Below are positions 24,779 to 35,345 of a DNA stretch of 64,000 nucleotides, piece by piece; the first letter of the stretch is position 1; each line of letters starts with the position of its first letter. The DNA lies in contig JASANG010001639.1 in assembly GCA_030248215.1 (NCBI GenBank), positions 124,001-188,000 of the forward strand, in the 5' to 3' direction. The translations under genes and the position numbers were made by a program. This DNA is from Enoplolaimus lenunculus (Eukaryota; Nematoda; Enoplea; Enoplida; Thoracostomopsidae). The notes under the pieces were generated by a model, which saw only the letters and a program-made list of their open reading frames with translations, was not told the DNA's origin and did no database searches.

Positions 24779-25613
24779 CAGTGTATATAATCGCAGCTTT
24801 CCATGACAGACATGTAGTGAGTATTCAATATGAACTGAAAATTACGGAATTCTTCCAAAATCCTAAAAAATTTTGGCGCAGCCCTTATTTTTTCTAAAGT
24901 ATTGGGTAGCATAGTGAATATGTTCATGCATCAATTGTGATGGTTGAAAAATATATCTGAAATTTATACTTTAAGATCTATTTCCGCCATTTTGATAACG
25001 CTGAAAGCGACTCTTACAGAAGGTTAACTTTCGAATTGCTGGAACTTTCTTTAAAATCAAACCGGAGGTCGATTTTATGCTTAAGAACGTGCTTCAGTGC
25101 ATACACAAACGAGTGTGACAAAAACCGGAGCCAAAGTTAGTCGGAACTTGAAATGCAGGGACATGGTACAACAGGAGGTGAAATATATACAGGAGCCCGA
25201 TTCTGAGGCCAACAAAACGTGTCGCAGTCAGAGGTGAAGCAAAATCGAGCTGGTAAAAATAAAGATTTAATCGTCAGATTTTTAGGAAATGACGATAAAA
25301 CTCAAAATCGTACCAGACGGTTTAAGGCCGCACGCTGCAAACAATACCGCTTTGTAAAGCTGTAAAAATTTGACTACCGAAATTTTTGCACGACCGGAGA
25401 CACCTGGGATTGCAGCTGCTAATAAAGATTAAGCAAAATTACTTCGACAGATAATTAAACCGTTACATTTTGCCCTTGTGAAATTGTCGCTACTTCGAGC
25501 GAAAATTCTACTAAAGCCTAAATTCGATTTTCAACCGGAGCCCGGTGAAAACGTACTGTTGCACCTTGCAAACTATCTATATCTATTATCTAAAAGTGCA
25601 TATAGCAACTCAC

Positions 25614-25946
25614 CGTAAATTTGAACTTTGTCGGCCCATCAGGAGCACCGAACTCGAGCAACGGACGTTTGTATGGTAATCCAAACAGCGGCTGTGGGGA
25701 ATGTATGCTCGGACGCTTAGCCTCTACGGGTGGCTGCGGACCTGGGCGTATAGAAGGCCTTCGGGACTCAATCGGATGAATATCAAGTGCTTCAGCCTCG
25801 TCGAAGCCTGCCTGGTCTGGAATACCAACCGTTTCATCAAATTCATCATCGAATTCGCTAAATTCTCCGCCAGACGCCGCTGCTGCTCGAAGGCTTTTAA
25901 GGAACGGTTTACGGTGGCGAACATTGTAACAACCTGCAGCAGCCAT
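25614..25946 (-). CDS. Candidate first coding exon, uncharacterised proline-rich/acidic protein
   Basis: Not recognised. Reading starts at an ATG (25946-25944), MAAAGCYNVRHRKPFLKSL, then an alanine run, an acidic stretch (EFSEFDDEFDET), two RPSI repeats with proline (RRPSIRPGPQPP, KRPSIHSPQP) and LLEFGAPDGPTKFKFT, ending exactly at a GTGAGT donor (25608-25613). The composition suggests an intrinsically disordered region. It is tail-to-tail with NOP14, about 1.9 kb from its stop, and I could not find a following exon in that gap. The plus strand is also open here, so coding strand is not certain. Confidence 0.4.
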
Positions 25947-26132
25947 TATAGCGATAAGCTATTTTTAAATCGGATTAGCAAGGCTGATGGTAAGCTAACT
26001 CCGATTCAACAGGGATGTGATAGTGAGGTAATGAGCTTATCGAAGCATTTGATTAAAAGTTACCATGATGATAGCACGATTTGGTTGGCGTTAACTCCGA
26101 TTTCCTGGCAATACGAACTATCTAAGGTGTAA
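25947..26132 (+). other. Open frame ending before AATAAA, unclear
   Basis: A plus-strand frame ends with ...LTPISWQYELSKV and TAA-like stop at 26130-26132, followed about 20 bases later by AATAAA and an A-rich run (26155-26171). It could be a terminal exon or a retrocopied 3' end. No family is recognised and the overlapping minus-strand exon candidate argues against a long plus gene. Confidence 0.15.
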
Positions 26133-26269
26133 TAGTTATGTAAAATGTTCATTAAAATAAATTAAAAAAAATATCTTAAATGGATAGTAAAATGCGATGT
26201 GTCGCCGAAAACAACCTGTTGGTGAATTTTATCAGTGGATTGCAGCAGTTCATCGTGCGTATTGGCACG

Positions 26270-26677
26270 TGAAAAAAATCAGCGGCGGAACTTCTGTTTC
26301 CGGTAAAAATCGTGGCCGTTTCCGTTATAGAAATAACTGAAATTCTGTTATTTGGTACGCTTAAAATTGGTTATAATTCACGTATATCTGTCAACTTTTC
26401 ATTTAGCGGATATGCAACATTTGTTCGCAATGGAATAAAAATTGCGAAATTCTTCCAAAATCTTTACATTTTAATGTATATACCGCCATTTGTTTCTGTA
26501 AAATTTTACACAGTCAGTGAATATTTGCACGTATCAACTGTGTTAGCAGAAGGATAAAACATCTTTGAAACTTTGGCCCATGTTACTTTTATACTTCAAT
26601 ATCCGCTTCCGTTTTTGTTTCTTTTGTTTTGATATAACTGTCCATTTTTGTTATTTTGACTATTGGTTCGCACCCTG
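26270..26677. repeat. Family E-like degraded element
   Basis: TTCTGTTTCCGGTAAAAATC and CCGTTTCCGTTATAG near the left, GGTTCGCACCCTG at the right. Internal order matches the 57947-58335 copy. Left terminus not found. Confidence 0.45.
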
Positions 26678-26720
26678 CCTTACATTTCAAGCTTAAGCTA
26701 AACTTATGAATTCTAGGCTA

Positions 26721-27141
26721 CTGTAGTGACGTGAATGAGAGGGGTAATAAGGGGGAATCCCCATTTTGAGTCCCAATCAATAGGAGTCCGTATCCCTAAA
26801 AAGTCCGTAAGCTGATAGAGTCCCAAAGCCCTAATTAGAAGCCATAAATGTCAATTATCTCTAATTGTAGCTCATAAAATACTCCAAGTTTGAAAGTTTA
26901 AAGCGTACTTCACTTTAAAAAGTACATTCCTAAGTATAACCCTGCATTATCGCTCTAGCTATTGACACCAGACAAACAAAAGTTTAATTCAACGGATAGT
27001 TGCAATACCCAAGATATATCAGTAACGAAGGTTGGCGGAGGGCGGGTTGAAAATAAATAACAGTCCGTAACCAAATAACAGAGAGAACCCTCTTTAGATG
27101 GCAGATAAATATCAGCCCCCCTCTTATTCGGGTCACTACAG
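26721..27141. mobile_element. TA-flanked MITE with CTGTAGTGAC ends
   Basis: Left CTGTAGTGACGTGAATGAGA and right, on the opposite strand, CTGTAGTGACCCGAATAAGA. TA on both sides (26719-26720, 27142-27143) suggests a Tc1/mariner-type insertion. The centre contains an AGTCCCAAT..AGTCCGTA section and no gene. Confidence 0.75.
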
Positions 27142-27597
27142 TATGCATAATTTCTGAGCAGCACTTATTACTTAAAATTATAAAACAAAAGTTTAATATC
27201 ACTTTAAACATAAAGAAGCGTTTGTTAGGTTTAAATCTGAGTGTAATTTAGAAGCCAAATTTGGTTTGTCCGTCCAGACTTTTAACTTTTGCTTAAACTT
27301 TTAGTCACGTTTAGTTTAGCCATAATTTAAGCTTCAGTTTTTTATACGAGATCATTCGCTCTAATAAATGACTCACTATATTAATTCTCAATCTGAAAAC
27401 GTTTCTCTGTAAGGAATTACAGATGATAAAGCACGTAAACATAAAATAAAATGGCCAGTTCATTTTGTAGCAAACTGTAAGAACCACAGACCTCAAAACT
27501 TTACCAATATATATTGAGAAACAGTGTTTGATCTCATTTTTAATGGTTCCGCGTTAAAAAAAGCCGGATGTTTATTCTTTCAACCGTTAACACCCCG

Positions 27598-27806
27598 CAC
27601 TGCAAAAAATGGGGAGTCAAATTGACTCCCTCCGAAATAGGCTCTACGGGACGACACAAACTGAGTCAAATTCGACTCCGCCCGAGTCAAACGGGCGACT
27701 AAATGAGTCGAATTTGACTCCGGCGGGGTCTAAATTGACTCAATTTGTGTAGTCCCGTGGAGCCTATTATGGAGGGAGTCAATTTGACTCACCATTTTTT
27801 GCAGTG
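27598..27806. mobile_element. Palindromic MITE, family P2
   Basis: CACTGCAAAAAATGGGGAGT at the left and its complement at the right (ACCATTTTTTGCAGTG). Nearly the entire 209 bases form one hairpin built from GAGTCAAATTGACTC words. Confidence 0.8.
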
Positions 27807-27862
27807 CGGTATAACTACTAGTGTATAACAGTAGTAGTTCTCCGCAGAACTTTGCATAGGTA

Positions 27863-28311
27863 CACTGCAAAAAATGATGAACCAAATTGACTCTCCGAAA
27901 TAGGCTCCGCGGGACTATACAAAATGAGTCAAATTCGACTCACTGAGTCGCATGTTTGACGTTGGCGGAGTCGAATTTCATTTATTTTGCATAGTTCCGA
28001 GAGCCTATTTCGGAGAGAGTCAATTTGACTCCCTTCTTTTGGTGTGAAAATATTTTGTTGGAATTGAGTAATAGATCAATAAATGTGAAAAATTCTGGTG
28101 GAGTCGAATTTGGCTCGACCCCTGGAGCCTATTTCGGAGAGAGCCAATTTGATTCCCCACTTTTGGTATGAATGTATTTTGTTGGAATTGAGTAATAGAT
28201 CAATAAATGACAACAATTCTGGTGAAGTCGAATTTGACTCAGTTTTTATAGACCCATGGAGTTTATTTCGGAGAGAATAGAGTCAAATTGACTCGCCATT
28301 TTTTGCATTGT
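27863..28311. mobile_element. Family P2 MITE expanded by internal 124-bp duplication
   Basis: TA then CACTGCAAAAAATGATGAAC at the left; GCCATTTTTTGCATTG at the right. TATTTTGTTGGAATTGAGTA recurs at 28051 and 28175, marking a 124-base tandem duplication inside the element. Confidence 0.65.
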
Positions 28312-28654
28312 ATTCGATTGTTTATGTACACTCTTAAGAATATAAACTTAGCAACTCAGTTTGTAAAAGGTTCTATTTTGGCACACATTGTAATTTTTGT
28401 GTTTAATTTAATTTCAATACGGCTGTTGTTTTAACAAATTTTGCGACTAAAAATGCCGCAATCCCGCAAGCAACACAGAATGCTTGTAAAGCAGGACTGA
28501 AATAAAAACAACTTTCGTTCACTATGAATACAGGGTCAGGTTTTGGCTCAGGTTTAGGTTTTATGCTTAATTCTTTTTAAGCCTAACGCTTAGAACCAGC
28601 ATTACCCACCGAGCTTGAAATCAATAAATACAACATTCTAACCTTCAGAAAACA

Positions 28655-28854
28655 GGCCAATTCATAGAACAGGGCAATTACAGTAGCATAACCATATTCC
28701 TAAAAGCCTAAGTGTAAGCGTAAGAATGAGCTTACACCTAAGCCTAAGCTTAAGCCTAAGCCTATGCCAAACAAAAAAAAATTAGTCTAAAGCTTAAGCT
28801 TACAGTTTTCTAGTGACACAGAAAAACGTTCTGCCGCTGATTTTTACATGGGCC
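28655..28854. mobile_element. Family A GGCC-type MITE
   Basis: Left GGCCAATTCATAGAACAGGG; right CTGATTTTTACATGGGCC. Interior AAGCCTAAG repeats and the conserved AAAAAATTAGTCTAAAGCTT block. No matching target duplication seen. Confidence 0.7.
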
Positions 28855-28894
28855 ATTCTAGCGGACTAAAACATCTAAAATTCTCTAATCCTCA

Positions 28895-29187
28895 GAAAAT
28901 ATCGGTTTCTAAAAGCGGAAAAGCAAATTATTAGTCTAAATCGAACGCTTACTCAATTGCAGTTCCGCAGAAAAACTGTTCCGCTCCTGATCTTTTCACT
29001 GGTTTCTAAGAAACATTTAACAGTTACCTGCGCAAAAAGTGAACTCGATTCTGAGAAAGTTACCCACTCTACGATTTCAGGTCGCAGTTTAGACGTCAAA
29101 AAAAGAAAACCGTTTTTAGGAAATGCTCTTTTACGCAGAGAAACTTACGCAGCTGCACACATAAGCGAACAGGTTGCTTATGGTTGA
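28895..29187 (+). CDS. Candidate exon split by a small GGCC-type element
   Basis: A frame KKHLTVTCAKSELDSEKV...RETYAAAHISEQVAYG ends at TGA 29185-29187. A small family A derivative (28913-29001) with a perfect 8-bp duplication GTTTCTAA sits near its 5' edge, and a CAG acceptor (28892-28894) precedes the flanking bases. The sequence resembles a receptor tail in composition only. Possible weak donors lie at 29171-29182. Chance is a real alternative. Confidence 0.2.
28913..29001. mobile_element. Very short family A deletion derivative
   Basis: 89 bases with only the right-hand family A features (ATTAGTCTAAA, CCGCAGAAAAACTGTTCCGC, CTGATCTTTTCACT). Perfect 8-bp flanks GTTTCTAA at 28905-28912 and 29002-29009. 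The hexamer array is absent. Confidence 0.75.
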
Positions 29188-29326
29188 GGTATAATTACGC
29201 TAGCGTAGCCCCTATAACCTATACAGTTTCTATATTTCAATTTGGTTCCACAGTACCTGTAATGCTATGGAAACGTATCAAAACCGAATATAACAGTACA
29301 ATTTGTCAATCTTAGTCATAAGGAGG

Positions 29327-29772
29327 GGACCCGTGTTACTTTAAGGGGCGTCCAGGTATCTGGTGGGTCTATAAAAGAGTAGGTTTACATCCTAGATTAC
29401 ATTGTTTTGCTTAGGCTTTTAGGCTTAGCGCTTAGACTTAGGAACTCATTTTTGCAACGCGTAGGCTTAATCTTAAGCTTAGGAACTCATTTTTGCAACG
29501 CTTAGGCTTAATCTTAAGCTTAGGAACTCATTTTTGCAGCGCTTAGGCTTAATCTTAAGCTTAGGAACTCATTTTTGCAACGCTTAGGCTTAATCTTAAG
29601 CTTAGGAACTCATTTTTGCAACGCTTAGGCTTAATCTTAAGCTTAGGAACTCATTTTTGCAACGCTTAGGCTTAATCTTAAGCTTAGGAACTCATTTTTG
29701 CAACGCTTAGGCTTAGGCTTAGGTTTAGGAATACGCTTAATCTACTGTTACGCCCTTAAAGTAACGTGGGCC
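29327..29772. mobile_element. Family B GGCC-type element with 41-bp minisatellite
   Basis: Left GACCCGTGTTACTTTAAGGG; right CCCTTAAAGTAACGTGGGCC. Inside, a 41-base unit (AACTCATTTTTGCAACGCTT, then AGGCTTAATCTTAAGCTTAG, then G) repeats seven times with starts every 41 bases from 29443, nearly identical between copies. Confidence 0.85.
29442..29728. repeat. 41-bp tandem array, 7 units
   Basis: Units start at 29443, 29484, 29525, 29566, 29607, 29648 and 29689. One or two single-base differences in the early units, none obvious in the later ones, so expansion is recent. Confidence 0.9.
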
Positions 29773-29944
29773 AAAAGCTCTGTGATCACTGAAATTTTAA
29801 CAGTTTTTGATGAGTCAGTTTAGCATTTGTATAGGTTTGGAACTGAATAGCGGCAATTTGAATATTTTTAGCTGAATTTCGTACTCTGAAATATAACAAA
29901 TCAAATCAAGCAATGTTCATTGTTGGTTTAGGCAAACGACAGCA

Positions 29945-30103
29945 AGCCCGTAGCCAGCTCACGCTGTTAGGGGCTAAAAATATTCAAGTGGGATATATCA
30001 GGGTTTTCATTGACTTACAAGTAAGGTTGAAAATTGTGTAGGGGGAGGGGCAAATATTTCACAGGAGGCTGAGCTACCCCTGAGCCCACCTTGGCTACGG
30101 GTC
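29945..30103. mobile_element. Family D MITE (CCCGTAGCCAGCTCAC ends)
   Basis: AGCCCGTAGCCAGCTCACGC at the left and CTTGGCTACGGGTCC at the right. The shared centre is a pair of AAGGTTGAAAATT.. and GGGCAAATATTT.. blocks. Flank duplication unclear. Confidence 0.6.
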
Positions 30104-30447
30104 CGAACGGAAAGAACATTTATAATTTAGTCTGGCTCCGTTTTGGAAACCGGAAATAAAATCTATACTCACAGTGGAATTTTGACCCCGAATAGCAAGC
30201 AATACCGCACAAAAAAGCTATAAGCTTTGTTTTGTTCCGTGTTCTTAATGTTTTTACGAAGCCGCATGAGCTATTTACTTGTGTGTCGTTTAAACCGTAA
30301 TTCCTTTTAGGTCAAGTTTTCACTATGGGTATTGAGGCTGATTCATCCTGCAGGATCTAATTATAGCTACGGCAACGGTTGTACGTTCCGCCACAAAAAA
30401 TGCTACCAGCCTAACGGTTCAGGTTTAGGCGAAGGCTTAGCCTTAGG

Positions 30448-30623
30448 GGCCAATGTGTAAACCAGGGTCGTAACAGTAGTAAGCATTTTCCTAAGCTTAA
30501 GCGTAAGAATGACCGTATACCCAAGCCTAAGCCAAAGCGTAAACAAAAAATTAGTCTAAAGCTTAAGCTTACTCAATTGCAGTCACGCCGGAAAACGTTC
30601 CGCGCGTGGTCTTTACACGGACC
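30448..30623. mobile_element. Family A GGCC-type MITE
   Basis: Left GGCCAATGTGTAAACCAGGG; right AACGTTCCGCGCGTGGTCTT. Interior CCTAAG hexamers and the ATTAGTCTAAAGCTTAAGCT block. Confidence 0.65.
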
Positions 30624-30748
30624 GACATAGGAAAAGATAAGCAATAAAAAGAGAGGTGAGTTTTGTATGTCAAACACCAGTGTAGCTGAGAATTTATTAA
30701 ACAACTGCCGAAAATTGTAATATATGCTTAGAAATTTTTGAAAAATAG

Positions 30749-30828
30749 TCAGCGAAGATTCTGATGCTCTGCCAGTCGTCAGAACAGAGACGGTTCCGTC
30801 GGACTATGAAACGGTCCGATCTGTTTAA
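30749..30828 (+). CDS. Candidate terminal exon, unknown gene
   Basis: After an AG acceptor at 30747-30748 the frame reads SEDSDALPVVRTETVPSDYETVRSV and stops at TAA 30826-30828. ATTAAA, a variant polyadenylation signal, follows within about 20 bases. The two-base entry phase would fit a phase-1 donor such as the weak one at 29180. Twenty-six codons can be open by chance, so this is only a lead. Confidence 0.2.
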
Positions 30829-30940
30829 TTTTAATTGCTTCAGATTAAAGTTTGTAGCCGATTTTTAGCGTCTTCTTTCAGCACCGACCCTTTGTTCCTG
30901 ATCAAGACATTCGCATACAGTACTCGCTCGTATTCGTGTT

Positions 30941-31108
30941 GGCCAATGTATACAACAGAGCCGTACCAGTAGTACAAACATATTCCTAACCGTAATCCTA
31001 AGCCTATAGCCTGTTCCGTAGGCTTAAGCAAAAAATAGTCTGACGCTTAAGCTTTACTATATAGCAGTCTCGCAGAAAAACGATCCGCCTCTAATCGTTG
31101 CATGCGCC
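30941..31108. mobile_element. Family A GGCC-type MITE
   Basis: Left GGCCAATGTATACAACAGAG; right CGATCCGCCTCTAATCGTTG then CATGCGCC. Ends directly before the acceptor of the 31126 exon candidate. Confidence 0.65.
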
Positions 31109-31125
31109 AATGATGCTATTTTTAG

Positions 31126-31356
31126 TCCAAATTGTTTGTACTAAACTTTGTCTTTTCGGATCAAAAACCAATAACTGAAGAACACATGAAACAAAACGCC
31201 GTTCGCTATTTAGTTCAGTTAGGCATTAATGTTATTAAAATTAGTAGCCAATATAAAATGAGTTTGAAATATCCAAATAACTCCAATAATGGCTTGCTGT
31301 GTATTCCTTCGTCACTCACCGACAACAAATTCAAACTTTTAAAATTGGTTGACTGA
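31126..31356 (+). CDS. Candidate terminal exon, unknown gene
   Basis: Follows a good acceptor (CTATTTTTAG, 31116-31125) directly behind the right end of a family A element. The frame contains PITEEHMKQNAVRYLVQLG, INVIKISSQYKMSLKYPN and ends FKLLKLVD with TGA. No family is recognised. Length (76 codons) is within what chance gives in this window. Confidence 0.2.
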   Translation, partial: SKLFVLNFVFSDQKPITEEHMKQNAVRYLVQLGINVIKISSQYKMSLKYPNNSNNGLLCIPSSLTDNKFKLLKLVD

Positions 31357-31383
31357 ATACATTTTTTTCTTCAAGCAACATCT

Positions 31384-31695
31384 TCTGTCAGCAGCGCAGT
31401 TTCGGCTCTTCAACGCTGCCAACGTCACAATTCTCTGAATACGGAACCATTCGTGATCAGACCGCCCTTTCTCAATTTGATGACAATACCCCTGATACTA
31501 ACTTCCGCCATTGATCTCTATGTTATCGCCGTTACTTTGTCAGCACCGCAGTTTCGGCTTATCAAGCTAGCCAACGTCAAACATCTCCGACTACGGAACC
31601 ATTTGTGAGTCAACCCCCTGCCACAATTTGATGACAATACCCCTGAAACTAGCTTTCACCATGATCTCAAATGTTATCATCGTTACTTTGTTAGA
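31384..31695. repeat. Tandem duplication, 152-bp period
   Basis: CAGTTTCGGCT at 31397 and 31549, ACGGAACCATT and AATTTGATGACAATACCCCT in both units. About 80% identity. Not seen elsewhere in the window; coding is not evident. Confidence 0.65.
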
Positions 31696-31838
31696 TCATT
31701 GTGAAAACTGAATTCAGGCTGTTGTTTTTGACTGAATATTGTATTCGCATGTCGTGTTTGGCGCAGTTATCTTGGCTGCCGTTCTTGCTGTCAACGCCCG
31801 TTCTTGGAAGTTTAACGCGATTCCAAAATTAGCCTGAT

Positions 31839-32244
31839 GGCCCATATTCTTATATGCGTGTGACACTTTACACTAAGTTGGCGACTGGCCCGTAGCTAAC
31901 TCCCCATGCTAGGGAAGAAGGGCTAACAAACTTTTTAGGAGGGGCATTCAAGGCTTTTTAATGTCTTGCAAGCAAGGTGGACAATTTTCAAGGGGGCCAA
32001 ATTTTCCTGGAAGGGGTTGAGCCCCCCTGATCGCCCTTACCTGCGGGCCCGGTTGGCGATAAGTCTTGACACTTTCGAACCAATAAATGTTGAGACTCAA
32101 AACTTACGTCATTTTTTGGCAATTTGATTTGCTCTACTTCTGTACCATTTTTATATATATAATCAACTGCACTAGTTAACGAGTTTGAAAACTTAATATT
32201 ACTAGGTGGATCATCGTTGCTATACACATTTGAGAATATGGGCC
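31839..32244. mobile_element. Family F TIR element with nested family D insertion
   Basis: GGCCCATATTCTTATATGCG at the left, CACATTTGAGAATATGGGCC at the right. A family D element (31885-32051) sits inside. The part on the right is open on the minus strand and ends at a GTAAGT site, but the same sequence recurs in other family F copies, so I read it as element sequence. Confidence 0.6.
31885..32051. mobile_element. Family D MITE nested in family F
   Basis: CTGGCCCGTAGCTAACTCCC at the left and TTACCTGCGGGCCCG at the right. Perfect 8-bp flanks GTTGGCGA at 31877-31884 and 32052-32059. Confidence 0.75.
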
Positions 32245-32760
32245 AATGTTTTGTTAAATTTTCATTAACCAAAAACTAAATGTGATCTCGGTATTTAATA
32301 TAATTTTTAAATTTTAGTTACAAGGCACATTCGTGTTGCCCTCGTTACTGTCAGTCAGTTCATAAAACTCGCCAACATAATTATTGAAATTATATAATGC
32401 TTATGCGGTTGCAAGTAAAAGAATGGTTTAATAAAGTCGCAATATGCTGTTAGAGTATATTTAAATACAAGTTATTAATTTCAGTTATATCGATAAAGCT
32501 AAATTCGCTGGGTTTCTGAATTCTTACTAAGTATTTAGCTAAGTTATACTTAAGTAATTGCTCAAGTCATCAACTTAAGTCAATAATTAACTTTGTGAAC
32601 AAAAACAAATTAGCGCCAAATGTGAGCTGCCGTCATAACAAGAAAGCCAAATTTTTTTGAAGAAAAGAATAGTTGTTATGGACGGCTAATTTTTTGTCGT
32701 CGTTCAGCTTGTTTCTAGCGTCTAATTTCAAATTATTTTTTGAACCATATTCTCGTAACG

Positions 32761-32961
32761 GGCCAATGTAAAGAACACTGGCGGAACAGTATTATACGTA
32801 TATTCCTAAGCCTAAGCCTAAGCCTAAGCGTAAGAATGAGCATATTCCTAAACCTAAGCCTAAGCCTACGCCTAAAGCTAGGCAAAAAATTAGTCTAAAC
32901 CTTAAGCTTGCTCTACTCTAGTCGCGCTGAAAAACGTTCCGCCCCCGATCTTAACATGGGG
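32761..32961. mobile_element. Family A GGCC-type MITE, good target duplication
   Basis: Left GGCCAATGTAAAGAACACTG; right CCCCGATCTTAACATGGGG. CTCGTAACG occurs on both sides (32752-32760, 32962-32970), a duplication of 8 or 9 bases. Two AAGCCT runs inside. Confidence 0.85.
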
Positions 32962-33639
32962 CTCGTAACGTTAAACATTGTTCGAACCGTAATAATCTCG
33001 CATCGGCGGCAAGATCGTAGCCTGTGTATGTTTCGTCGATCAAACTGTTTGCTTTGGAATTTTTTGTACAAGGGTTTTTAGATACGGTTTCAGTTGGCAA
33101 CATAAGAAACCCCACTCTTCGAAATTTTTGATAACTTTCTTAACAACATTATGGCTATGCCCACGATTCTCTGTATGTTTATTGTTGACGCTTTCGGATC
33201 AACATTTATTAATCCAATCCGAAGACGGTGTTTCCTCAAATGCAGCTTTATAAACAATGCAGGAAATACTCTTTTTTTTACTATTATTTGATTATTAATA
33301 GGAATATGTATTATTAGGTAGTAATATTTTGACTATTTTTCCGAGTAAAAAGATTAATACTTGATCTGGCTATAATAAAATAGGCTTAGGCTTAAGGTAA
33401 CCTTAGGCGTTGACTTGTGTTTTGTCTTAACGTTAAAGGTATACATATAGGCGTAGCAAACTGACGAATAGTAATGTGGGGAAAATTTTGATATTTTAGC
33501 AAATTAATATCAGTACTGATGAATGGTGATGCAAACCAGGGAAATACTTTTATATTATTTTCTAAACTTTAATTTAGTTTTAAAGATAAATACCTGAAAT
33601 TCGGCACGTTATATTGCATGCATATACACAACGGTGTTC

Positions 33640-33745
33640 AGTGAGTCGAATTTGACTTTGGCGTAGTCGAATTTTGACTCAGTTTGTGTTGTCCGGAAAA
33701 GCCTATTTCGGAAAGAGTCAATTTGGCTCACCATTCTTTGCAGTG
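33640..33745. mobile_element. Truncated family P2 MITE
   Basis: Right half with GAGTCGAATTTGACT words and the CTTTGCAGTG end followed by TA; left end missing. Confidence 0.5.
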
Positions 33746-33796
33746 TATACCCAACTCGAAATGTACTTTTAGACATTGACACCCAAAATCAGCATA

Positions 33797-34043
33797 CCAC
33801 TGTAAATTCCAGTGAGTTGATCAATCAATTCAGGAAGAGAATTAGTTAGTTTTGGTTATTTCTGAATTAATAACAGCAAAGATTAACTCACTCAAAACTG
33901 GTTTACTTCTTCCAAGTTAGTTATTTAATTAACTCAGATTGATTTTAATCAATGAAAAATTCTGAGTTCTAAAACACCTAATTCATGCTCATTGAGTTAA
34001 CTTATTTTGAATTTAAAAAATCATTACACTGGATCTTCCAGTG
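33797..34043. mobile_element. TA-flanked palindromic MITE, family P1
   Basis: CCACTGTAAATTCCAGTGAG at the left, GATCTTCCAGTG at the right, TA on each side. GAGTTAxTTxATTAACTCAG hairpin words inside. Confidence 0.7.
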
Positions 34044-34157
34044 TAGTAAACTTGACCATACTTGTCCAAGTGAATAATAAACGTGGTTTTCAAAAAAAAT
34101 TAGTTTTACGGTTCTTAGCTTTTAAGCTTCCTTGTACGAATCAAGCTCAAAGAGTTA

Positions 34158-34404
34158 CACTGTAAATTCCAATGAGATGATTAATCAATTCAACTAGCGA
34201 GTTGGATGTTTCTGAATTAATATCAGTAAACATTAAAACTCACTCTGAGTTGAGTTGATACTCACTCTGAGTTAAGTTGACTCTGGGTGAGTTGAACTCA
34301 GAATGAATTGAATCAACTCAAAATTCTGAGTTCTGATAGTCCTAACTCAGACTGAGTGGTTCAACCCATTCTGAGTTCAAATCAACTCACTGAAATTTAC
34401 ATCG
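34158..34404. mobile_element. TA-flanked palindromic MITE, family P1
   Basis: CACTGTAAATTCCAATGAGA after TA; right end CACTGAAATTTACATCG slightly decayed. Only 115 bases from the previous P1 copy and in the same orientation. Confidence 0.7.
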
Positions 34405-34606
34405 TAGATGTCACCCTGAGATAAAAATTAGCATGGTTGATTCCTGAATTTAATACGATTTGCAAGTAAAGCTAATTTATATCGTACCTATTTGCCAGAC
34501 AGCAATTAGGGGAACAAAAATTTACCTGTGTAACATCAAGGTGCTACTAAACACCCGCGGCCATAAAAACATACTCAGGTGTGGGGCAAAACATTTTTAG
34601 CATGGA

Positions 34607-34735
34607 TATTTAAAAAGATTTAAAAGATTTACAGAAGAATCAAACGCATGCAAATGCGGAATCCAAAGAAATGGGGCGAGATGGCAAAACGGCTTTGTTC
34701 AGAAGGCGCAAAAGCAATGGACCCGAGCTCCTAAA
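34607..34735 (+). mobile_element. Possible LINE ORF2 C-terminal remnant
   Basis: One frame reads HGYLKRFKRFTEESNACKCG followed by a TAG 26 codons later. The order H-G, an aromatic/leucine, K-R-F and then C-x-C-G recalls the C-terminal end of non-LTR retrotransposon reverse transcriptases, where a GHG...YL.RF block is followed by a cysteine knuckle. A stop lies directly before it. No other LINE part is seen nearby, so this would be a tiny dead fragment. Confidence 0.25.
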
Positions 34736-35200
34736 CAGTAGTGTTGTATCTGCTTTAGCTCACTATTCGTGCTCAAGTTTTGAACAATTCGGCTCGGACA
34801 GTCACCCGATCCGCCAAAATTTGGACGCCTTAATGATAATTCGTTGGCATCGCACTGCTCAGTCATGGGAAGAAATAGCTAAGCCAGCTTGGATCGTTTC
34901 CGACAAATATTTTAAGTTTCATTCGAATTTGTGTAAATGTTTAGCTGATCGCAAGAACAGTATAGTATATTATTATATTCCAAAGTTTAAAAGCATTAAA
35001 ACGTTAGCAGAAAAAATTAGTCTAAAGCTTCAGCATAGTCTTGCGGAAAACGGTGGCGCCGTTAGGTGCACATGAAGAGAATTTTGTAATATATTTGAAT
35101 ATCATTATCGATAACCTTTAAATAGATTCGAGATGGCTTCGGTATCGCTAAATCTTATATGACTGCTCCTAAATGAGCAACATATATGATTATCTCCAGT

Positions 35201-35345
35201 ATCGTAGCCAGCTCACCTTGCTAGGGGGGTTAAACATTATAAGGGTTGTTGATGACTTAATACAAGCAAGGTTGAAAATTTCCTAGTTAGGCCAAAATAT
35301 GTCCAGTGGTTAAGCCCAACTGGTTCTCCCGGTTGCTATGGGACT
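35201..35345. mobile_element. Family D MITE
   Basis: TCGTAGCCAGCTCACCTTGC at the left, AAGCAAGGTTGAAAATTTCC in the centre, CCGGTTGCTATGG at a decayed right end. Confidence 0.55.

Noticed and set aside
31988-32272. Minus-strand frame ending at a GTAAGT site, exon-like
   Set aside because: Related sequence recurs at 53080-53230 and 58330-58530 beside the same element ends, so it belongs to family F rather than to a host gene.
33060-33260. Minus-strand frames (NNKHTENRGHSHNVVKKVIK and an overlapping one)
   Set aside because: Two overlapping frames look equally plausible, both with stops and no splice context.
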